From a virus, in the IMG/VR virus record IMGVR_UViG_3300042945_003195, positions 1-36,154 of that record: a stretch of DNA of 36,154 nucleotides, one strand, 5' to 3'. This document shows positions 30,295 to 36,154 of this stretch, one piece after another. The first letter of the stretch is position 1; each line of letters opens with the position of its first letter. A program made the translations under genes and the position numbers. The notes under the pieces were generated by a model. The model did not search any database and was not told where the DNA came from. It was given only the letters and a program-made list of their open reading frames with translations.

Positions 30295-33200
30295 ATGGCG
30301 GACAGATTTCCATTAGTAGCCAACTCACAGACTAAACAAATAGAGGAGTTATCGGCATATGACAATTTAAATTTACAAAATAATGGAATTGTTGGTGCTT
30401 CAACTATTACTGCATCACAATTTATTGGAAATTTAGTTGGATCCGCAACAACTTCGACATTTTTATCTAGTGGAGCAAATATATTAAGTGGTACAATAAA
30501 TCCCAATAGATTAACTGGTTTTTATAATATTGGGGTCACTACTGCTAATATATTATCAAATGCAAATAATATACTTTCTGGAACTGTTCCGAAAGAAAGA
30601 TTGAACGGTGAATATGATATTGACATTACTGGAACGGCATCTACTGCAAATTCACTGGCTGATGCGGGAAATATTATAGACGGAATTATTCCTCAAGGGA
30701 GATTGACTGGTGTTTATAATATTGATATTACCGGAACGGCATTTGCAGCTGTTGGTGCTGCTCAGTCTTTGGGGGTATCTAATAATGTAGTTAATAAAGT
30801 TAATTTTTTAACTTTTGTAGATAGAATTAATACAGATACTAGCGTATTTGTTGATGCAGAAAAATTAGTATACAATCCAGGGTTAAATTATCTTGGAATT
30901 GGAACCACAGTTCCAACTAGTAGATTAGAAGTTGTCGGTAATACTAAATTAACTGGAACTACTACTGCGACTAATATAGTTGTAAATTCATTAAATGCAT
31001 CTTCTTTATCTGGTGTTTCCACTATTGATGCAACAACTAGAAATACAATAGAGGTATCTCTAGGATTAGATATTCTTAATGATTTAACAGTTGTTGGTTT
31101 AAGTACATTTGAAAATCTTAATGTATCTAATCAATCAAATTTAACAAATTTACAAGTAAGTGGAATATCTACCCTTTCTAGAGTATTAGTAAGTAATATT
31201 GATGCGACGAATACTTCGATTACTGGAATATTAACTGCAAATAATTTAAGTATTGGATCAACACAAGTATTAAGTTCAGATAGAGAACTAAAAAATATCT
31301 CAGGGATAGATTCATCTACAAAAGAAACGTTTAGAAATGAACTTGGATTAGATGCTTTATCCGATATCAATGTAACTGGACTGAGCACTTTCCAAAATAT
31401 AAATGTCACTGGAATTGCATCATTATCTGATGTAAATGTATCTGGTGGAGCAACTTTCCAAACAATAAATGCAGCAACATTCTTAGGATCTGGGGCTGCT
31501 TTAAGTGGTATAGTCACATCAGTTATTGCTGGAATTGGCATAACAATCTTCCCATCAAATGGAAAGGGATCCGTCATAATTGATGCGTATAAACCAATAG
31601 GAAAAACAATATTTGTAACTCAAAGTGGTGATGATTCTAATAGTGGATTGACAGAAAACGATTCAAAATTAACCATTAAGGCAGCAGCAGAAATAGCAGA
31701 ACCAGGTGATACCATTAAAGTTTATCCTGGATATTACGCAGAAAATAATCCTATAGTTTTAGGAAGAAATGTTGCTGTTGAGGGAACTGAACTTAGAAAT
31801 TGTCAGGTTAGACCTCTAAACTCTGGAGAGGATCTATTCCATGTAAATAATGCTGTTCATATTACGGACTTAAGTTTTGTTGGACCAGAATCCACTAATG
31901 GTGCTGCGATTATCGCATTCCAACCATTAAGTGGAGTAGCAGAGGATAGATTTTTTGATGCTGCTAAATTAATTAGAATGAATTTAGATTATATTGCTAA
32001 AGAAACTGTTGGATATCTAACTAGCACTGAGTATAATGGCGGAAGTTTTTCGATGGGAATTGGAACTCAGACAAGATGTTCTGAGGACTTAAAACTTATA
32101 TTTAAATCAATCTGCCATGACATAACAAGAGGTGGAAACTCAAAGTGTGTAGGGGCAGGAAAATCATATTATACTGAAGGTGGTGCATTACAGCATATTG
32201 TTGGAGTAAAGACAGAAACAATTGATGCCATAAGATATGCAGGTGAAATAGCAAGATCTATTGTGAATAATTCAACTTGGGGTGGAAAACCAGTAGGAAC
32301 TGCAATTACCGTCTCAAATGCGTTATATGATAATGCAACTGGATTGACCACAATTACTGCTTCCAATCACACTTTAGAAAAAGGTGATGCAGTCACTTTA
32401 ACTGGTCTTGGGTTTACCTGCCCATCTGGACCAGGTGAATTGTATTATCCAACAGGAAGTGCTGGTTATACATTTACAGTAAAGCAAGTATTAAATTCAA
32501 ATACGTTTGAAGTAATAACTGGGATTTCGACTCTACCTCATACCTATACTTCTGGAGGAACTATTCAGAAGAAAACAAACTATCAAACTGAATTTACACA
32601 AGTAAAGGATCTTGGAATAGCAGCAGATCCTCTAACTGGTTTTAATGACTCTGTTCATTCGTGTGCAAACGTTGTTTCTGCAATCCATTCTTGTGTTGGA
32701 GTAGTTACAACAATTATTGACCAGGGATTGAATGTTCTTGGTGTTGGAATTAATACAACATATCCAGGAAATGCTGGTGCAGGAAGTACAATTCCAAATG
32801 ATCCATCATTCTCTCCAGGTGTTGGTCCAATTCTGCAGGGACCATATATAAGAAACTGCACAAACTTTGTTCCAAAGAGTATTGGAATGAAAGTTGATGG
32901 ATTTACCGCAGAACCTGGAGACCAAGATGATGTTGGGGTGACTGGTTCTATGTCAGTTGACTCATATACTCAGTACAATCAAGGTGGTATCGGAGTTTCA
33001 GTAACTAATGGTGCATATGCACAGTTAGTTTCAATCTTTACTATTTGCGATGATATTGCGATTTACACAGCATCTGGTGGTCAGTGTGATATTACAAACT
33101 CAAACTCATCCTTTGGTAATTATGGATTAGTTTCAGAAGGAGTTGGTGATAATACCACTGGATCAATATACACTTTAACTGGAATTGCAACGACAGATGC

Positions 33201-33936
33201 AGAATTTGGACAAGCAACTGTAGAAGTTAGTGGAGTTGGATCTTATAGACCATATGATGGACAAGTAGTTTATTTCGGTGAACTTTATAATTCAATACAG
33301 ACCATTTCTGTAGTTGATGGTGGATCTGGATATACATCTGTCCCTAGAGTGACAATTGATGCTCCAACTGGTCCTAATGGAATTACTGCTCAGGCCATCC
33401 CAACTGTGGAAAATGGTTCTGTCACTTCAATAACTGTTCTAACTGCTGGATCACAGTATGCTACTGCCCCAAATGTTACTATTGAACCACCAATCGGAGC
33501 AGGAACTACAGCAACAGCTGTAGTATCAGAACTATTCCCAATTTATTATAGAGTAGCTGAGGCAACTCTTCCTTCATCTGGCATCTCAACAATATCTCTT
33601 GCTCAAAATCTAAATAATACAGTAAGTGCTGGAACTACAGCATATTTTTCCAGAATTAGTCTTCAACTTGCATCATCTCATTCATTTGAATATGTTGGTT
33701 CTGGTAATGATATACTTAAGGCAAAGCCTGCACTTGGTGGAGTAACAATTACAGAAAATGAAGTTGTTAAACTAAATGGTGGTGATGTCATTTATACAAG
33801 CACCGATCAAGCAGGTAATTTTAGAATTGGAGATGGAGTAGCTATTAACCAAGCAACAGGTTCTCTTACTGGTAGAGATTTCACAAAGGCATTGTTCACA
33901 ACAATGACACCATTCATTCTTGCATTAGCAGATTAA
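30295..33936 (+). CDS. Very large fibre-like structural protein with beta-helix domain (1213 aa)
   Basis: The N-terminal 440 residues are repetitive: three copies of an NILSGT-P-RLxGxY(N/D)I unit (30469-30741), a GIGTTVPTSRLEVVGN element, and many (N/D)VSGxSTL turns. At about 436-560 a parallel beta-helix like pectate-lyase folds begins with GKTIFVTQSGDDSNSGL and TIKAAAEIAEPGDTIKVYPG. A helical region (IRMNLDYIAKETVGYL) follows, then more beta structure and two GSGYTSVP-type repeats near 1005-1065. It resembles the VrlC-type structural proteins annotated in cyanomyoviruses (recalled, not checked). Probably a long tail or baseplate fibre that contacts host polysaccharide. Confidence 0.72.
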   Translation: MADRFPLVANSQTKQIEELSAYDNLNLQNNGIVGASTITASQFIGNLVGSATTSTFLSSGANILSGTINPNRLTGFYNIGVTTANILSNANNILSGTVPKERLNGEYDIDITGTASTANSLADAGNIIDGIIPQGRLTGVYNIDITGTAFAAVGAAQSLGVSNNVVNKVNFLTFVDRINTDTSVFVDAEKLVYNPGLNYLGIGTTVPTSRLEVVGNTKLTGTTTATNIVVNSLNASSLSGVSTIDATTRNTIEVSLGLDILNDLTVVGLSTFENLNVSNQSNLTNLQVSGISTLSRVLVSNIDATNTSITGILTANNLSIGSTQVLSSDRELKNISGIDSSTKETFRNELGLDALSDINVTGLSTFQNINVTGIASLSDVNVSGGATFQTINAATFLGSGAALSGIVTSVIAGIGITIFPSNGKGSVIIDAYKPIGKTIFVTQSGDDSNSGLTENDSKLTIKAAAEIAEPGDTIKVYPGYYAENNPIVLGRNVAVEGTELRNCQVRPLNSGEDLFHVNNAVHITDLSFVGPESTNGAAIIAFQPLSGVAEDRFFDAAKLIRMNLDYIAKETVGYLTSTEYNGGSFSMGIGTQTRCSEDLKLIFKSICHDITRGGNSKCVGAGKSYYTEGGALQHIVGVKTETIDAIRYAGEIARSIVNNSTWGGKPVGTAITVSNALYDNATGLTTITASNHTLEKGDAVTLTGLGFTCPSGPGELYYPTGSAGYTFTVKQVLNSNTFEVITGISTLPHTYTSGGTIQKKTNYQTEFTQVKDLGIAADPLTGFNDSVHSCANVVSAIHSCVGVVTTIIDQGLNVLGVGINTTYPGNAGAGSTIPNDPSFSPGVGPILQGPYIRNCTNFVPKSIGMKVDGFTAEPGDQDDVGVTGSMSVDSYTQYNQGGIGVSVTNGAYAQLVSIFTICDDIAIYTASGGQCDITNSNSSFGNYGLVSEGVGDNTTGSIYTLTGIATTDAEFGQATVEVSGVGSYRPYDGQVVYFGELYNSIQTISVVDGGSGYTSVPRVTIDAPTGPNGITAQAIPTVENGSVTSITVLTAGSQYATAPNVTIEPPIGAGTTATAVVSELFPIYYRVAEATLPSSGISTISLAQNLNNTVSAGTTAYFSRISLQLASSHSFEYVGSGNDILKAKPALGGVTITENEVVKLNGGDVIYTSTDQAGNFRIGDGVAINQATGSLTGRDFTKALFTTMTPFILALAD
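30469..30741 (+). repeat. Three tandem imperfect repeats inside the large fibre gene
   Basis: Units start near 30469, 30559 and 30661 (spacing about 90 and 102 bases). Each encodes an N-I-(L/I)-(S/D)-G-(T/I)-I/V-P core, then RLxGxY and an IDITGTA end in units 2 and 3. DNA copies of the last part (ATTGA(C/T)ATTAC(T/C)GGAACGGCA) are nearly identical. Confidence 0.75.
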
Positions 33937-33951
33937 GGAGGAAATTAAAAA

Positions 33952-34308
33952 ATGGCAGTTGCAGCAGCAGCAGTTAATAATTTTAGAACTGTTACTAAAG
34001 TTGTTGGTTTAAGTACCGATGTAATATATGAAGCACCAGTTGGATTTGTTGGTGTTATATTATTAGCACAGTGTGCTAATATTGGAGCCACTAATGAAAC
34101 CATAAGTTTTTACCACAATAGAACAATTTCTGGTGTTGGTACAGTATCGACTGAGGTTTTAAAAGATTTTTTAATTCCCTCAAATGATACAGCAAATTTA
34201 CTATCTGGTAAATTGGTTTTGGAAACAGGAGACACTATTTCTGTTAGTGGAAGCACTTCCACAAATTTAAAATTCTTAACCAGTATTCTTGAAACATTTA
34301 ATCAATAA
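33952..34308 (+). CDS. Small beta-rich structural protein (118 aa)
   Basis: Start fixed by AAGGAGG 10-16 bases upstream. An Ala-rich opening (MAVAAAAVNNFRTVTK) precedes a beta-sandwich-like pattern: VIYEAPVGFVGVILLAQCAN, ETISFYHNRTISG, LLSGKLVLETGDTISVSGS. Such proteins are frequent between fibre genes of cyanophages and are likely a small virion component, perhaps fibre-associated. No named family. Confidence 0.65.
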   Translation: MAVAAAAVNNFRTVTKVVGLSTDVIYEAPVGFVGVILLAQCANIGATNETISFYHNRTISGVGTVSTEVLKDFLIPSNDTANLLSGKLVLETGDTISVSGSTSTNLKFLTSILETFNQ

Positions 34309-34313
34309 TAAAA

Positions 34314-36154
34314 ATGGCTGATTTTTTAAGTAATAGAGTAAAGAAAAAGTATGGTTCGGGTATATCTTCTACCCGATATGATTTCCTATCTTTAGATCAA
34401 GCAGAACCAGATTTAGGAAATCCTTTAGTTGGTCCATCTTCCATTGGGGCAAAACCATACCCAGCAGGAGGAGCATATATTCTTGCATCTTTTGCTCAAA
34501 CAGATAAGTCTGATAGATTTTGGGTTCCTCCATCAGCACTATCTGGACTAGGACTTGGTGTTATTCCTGGTGCTTTTACAATCAGAGATGAGGGAATTAT
34601 TGTTGGATTAGCAAATAGTTTTACTGTTCTTAATTTTGTTGGAGATGGTGTTTCTGTAGATTCTGTTGGAATAAATCCAGAAGATCAAACTGGTATTGCA
34701 ACTATCAGAGTTGCACCGGTTGGATATGGCAATACATATTCCATTCAATATCATGGTGCCAGTGGGTTTATTGAGGGAGCAAATCAGTTTGTATTTGATC
34801 CAACAAGTTCTAGAGTTGGCATAGGATCAACACTCCCATCATCTAAATTGGATGTAAATGGAAATGTAAAGATTTCTGGAATTACAACAACAACTATTTT
34901 ATCCACATCTTCAGTAAATAGTACCAATTTAAATGTTTCTGGAATATCAACAACAAATTCACTGTATATTGATAATGCAGAAATTATAAGTAATTCTAGA
35001 CAATTAAAAAATATTTCTTCTTTAGATTCTGTAACTACAGCAACTATTGAGTCTGCAATCGCAAATGCACCAAATATATTCACAGATTTGAGTGTATCTG
35101 GAATTTCAACATTAAATGTATTAAATGTCACAGGAGTATCAACTCTTTCTAGTTTAAGTGTGGTTGGACTTACCACAGTTAATAGATTTTTTGCAGAGAC
35201 TGTCGTAGTTTCTGCTGCAGCAACTGTTGGATTTGTGACAGCTGCAAATGTTTATGTTTCAGGAACAACAACTAGCATCAATATAAATTCAACTAATTCT
35301 AGTACATCAGGAATTGCAACTGTTGGATTTTTAACTGCATCAAATGCAAATGTTTCTGGAATAATAACATCCAATAGATTGAACGTATCTACTGCTAATG
35401 TATCAATAGCAGCAACAATACAAAATATAACAACACCAATACTTAATGTTTCGGTAGCATCAACCATTCCGACTTTAAATACAACAACATTAACCAATAG
35501 TGGAAATGTATCCATTGGTTCTAGTTTAGTTGTAGATACTGATACCTTTATTGTAGATTCTTTTGTGAACTCAGTTGGTATTGGCACTACTCCTGGTCAT
35601 AAACTTCATGTTGAGGGTGATGTAAAAGTTAGTGATTTATTATATGTAAGTAATGGAAGAGGTATTACTGGACAGGTACTCCTCTCTCAGGGATCCAATC
35701 CACCAGTATGGGGAGCTCCAGACGCAGTCACAGTTGGTGCTGCTCAGTCAATTTATATTGATAATGATTTATCTTCGGACATTAATTATTATCTATTATT
35801 TACACCAACAGCAGATGATACTGGATATGTTCATGTTGATTCTGCAGGATTGATATACAATCCAGTATCAAATAATCTGGGAATTGGATCAACACAACCC
35901 GCATTTAATATTGACGTAATAGGAAATATTAACTTTACTGGTACACTATATCAGAATGGAGATATCTATGTTGCTTCCCGTTGGGGAATAAATGATATAA
36001 CATCGGATATTTATAGAGTAAGTGGAAATGTTGGTATTGGAACAACTCTGCCAACATCAAAACTGACTGTAAAGGGAGATACACTACTTGTAGGTATCAC
36101 TACAATCAATGATGATACAACTATTAATGGTATCACAAACCTACAGGGAGGAAG
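34314..36154 (+). CDS. Tail fibre-like protein, 3' end outside window
   Basis: Open from ATG 34314 to the window end, 613 codons with no stop. It begins MADFLSNRVKKKYGSGISST. At least four copies of the (V/L)GIGTTxPxxKLxVxG element occur (RVGIGSTLPSSKLDVNGN, SVGIGTTPGHKLHVEGD, LGIGSTQPAFNIDVIGN, VGIGTTLPTSKLTVKGD), together with many NVSGISTL turns. This element is typical of phage fibres that often end in an S74 chaperone domain, but the end is not visible here. It shares a module with the 1213-residue protein upstream (SRQLKNISSLDSVTTATI). Probable host-recognition fibre. Confidence 0.75.
   Translation, partial: MADFLSNRVKKKYGSGISSTRYDFLSLDQAEPDLGNPLVGPSSIGAKPYPAGGAYILASFAQTDKSDRFWVPPSALSGLGLGVIPGAFTIRDEGIIVGLANSFTVLNFVGDGVSVDSVGINPEDQTGIATIRVAPVGYGNTYSIQYHGASGFIEGANQFVFDPTSSRVGIGSTLPSSKLDVNGNVKISGITTTTILSTSSVNSTNLNVSGISTTNSLYIDNAEIISNSRQLKNISSLDSVTTATIESAIANAPNIFTDLSVSGISTLNVLNVTGVSTLSSLSVVGLTTVNRFFAETVVVSAAATVGFVTAANVYVSGTTTSININSTNSSTSGIATVGFLTASNANVSGIITSNRLNVSTANVSIAATIQNITTPILNVSVASTIPTLNTTTLTNSGNVSIGSSLVVDTDTFIVDSFVNSVGIGTTPGHKLHVEGDVKVSDLLYVSNGRGITGQVLLSQGSNPPVWGAPDAVTVGAAQSIYIDNDLSSDINYYLLFTPTADDTGYVHVDSAGLIYNPVSNNLGIGSTQPAFNIDVIGNINFTGTLYQNGDIYVASRWGINDITSDIYRVSGNVGIGTTLPTSKLTVKGDTLLVGITTINDDTTINGITNLQGG

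Noticed and set aside
31131-31577. 148-codon minus-strand ORF within the large fibre gene
   Set aside because: Caused by the repetitive codons of the fibre gene; similar shadows occur in the last fibre gene (34784-35176, 35252-35587).
1-36154. tRNA genes, CRISPR arrays, insertion sequences, integrase attachment sites
   Set aside because: No T-loop-like GTTCGAATC with matching acceptor stem, no regular short repeats with spacers, no transposase or integrase motif was seen by eye.

Overview
The window is part of the genome of a T4-like cyanophage (a cyanomyovirus of marine Synechococcus or Prochlorococcus). Photosystem II genes psbA (3' part only) and psbD sit beside T4 core genes (gp33, gp59, gp32, gp53, gp48, gp4, gp26, gp51, gp27, a gp5-type hub protein). 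Cyanobacterial-type accessory genes (DUF1825, DUF4278-like, LOG family, glutaredoxin, ThyX, PhoH) lie among them. The DNA is AT-rich, genes abut or overlap by 1-40 bases, and copies of the T4-type late promoter motif NATAAATA stand before several genes. No tRNA, CRISPR array or insertion sequence was seen.

Layout. Bases 1-1745: end of psbA, a 40-residue membrane microprotein, psbD, each photosystem gene closed by an intrinsic terminator. 1746-6377: accessory genes, namely a LOG-family enzyme, a 2OG-Fe(II) oxygenase-like protein, small unknowns, a minus-strand sulfotransferase, an HNH endonuclease, glutaredoxin and a chain of overlapping unknowns. 6372-7084: a compact unit made of a 15-bp inverted repeat, a sigma70-like promoter, a GC-rich foldable leader, four microprotein ORFs (two DUF4278-like) and a terminator. 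7115-12133: nucleotide, DNA and late-transcription genes (thyX, phoH, PD-(D/E)XK nuclease, gp33, gp59, DUF1825, gp32), then a small secreted protein. 12176-12209: a bidirectional terminator.

12214-15853 is a minus-strand structural block (unknown, gp53, gp48, unknown, gp4). From 15891 to the window end is a plus-strand virion region: a gp54-like tube protein, gp26, gp51, two large hub proteins carrying peptidoglycan-degrading domains, gp27, a gp5-type OB-fold hub protein, a separate beta-helix spike, a spike or fibre protein, a second 2OG oxygenase, a minus-strand glycosyltransferase-like gene, a coiled-coil structural protein, and two large fibre-like proteins. The last fibre gene runs off the end of the window.

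The most unusual feature is the baseplate hub. In T4, gp5 combines OB-fold, lysozyme and beta-helix needle. Here the OB-fold protein (870 aa) shows no lysozyme domain and instead carries about 200 very hydrophobic residues plus beta-rich modules. The needle-like beta-helix is a separate gene. Peptidoglycan cutting appears to be assigned to two neighbouring proteins: one with a lambda-R-like (GH104) transglycosylase domain and one with an M23 endopeptidase domain. The M23 protein also carries motifs of an SGNH hydrolase in permuted order. The second notable element is the promoter-leader-microprotein unit at 6.4-7.1 kb. All family assignments rest on reading motifs by eye; no database search was run.
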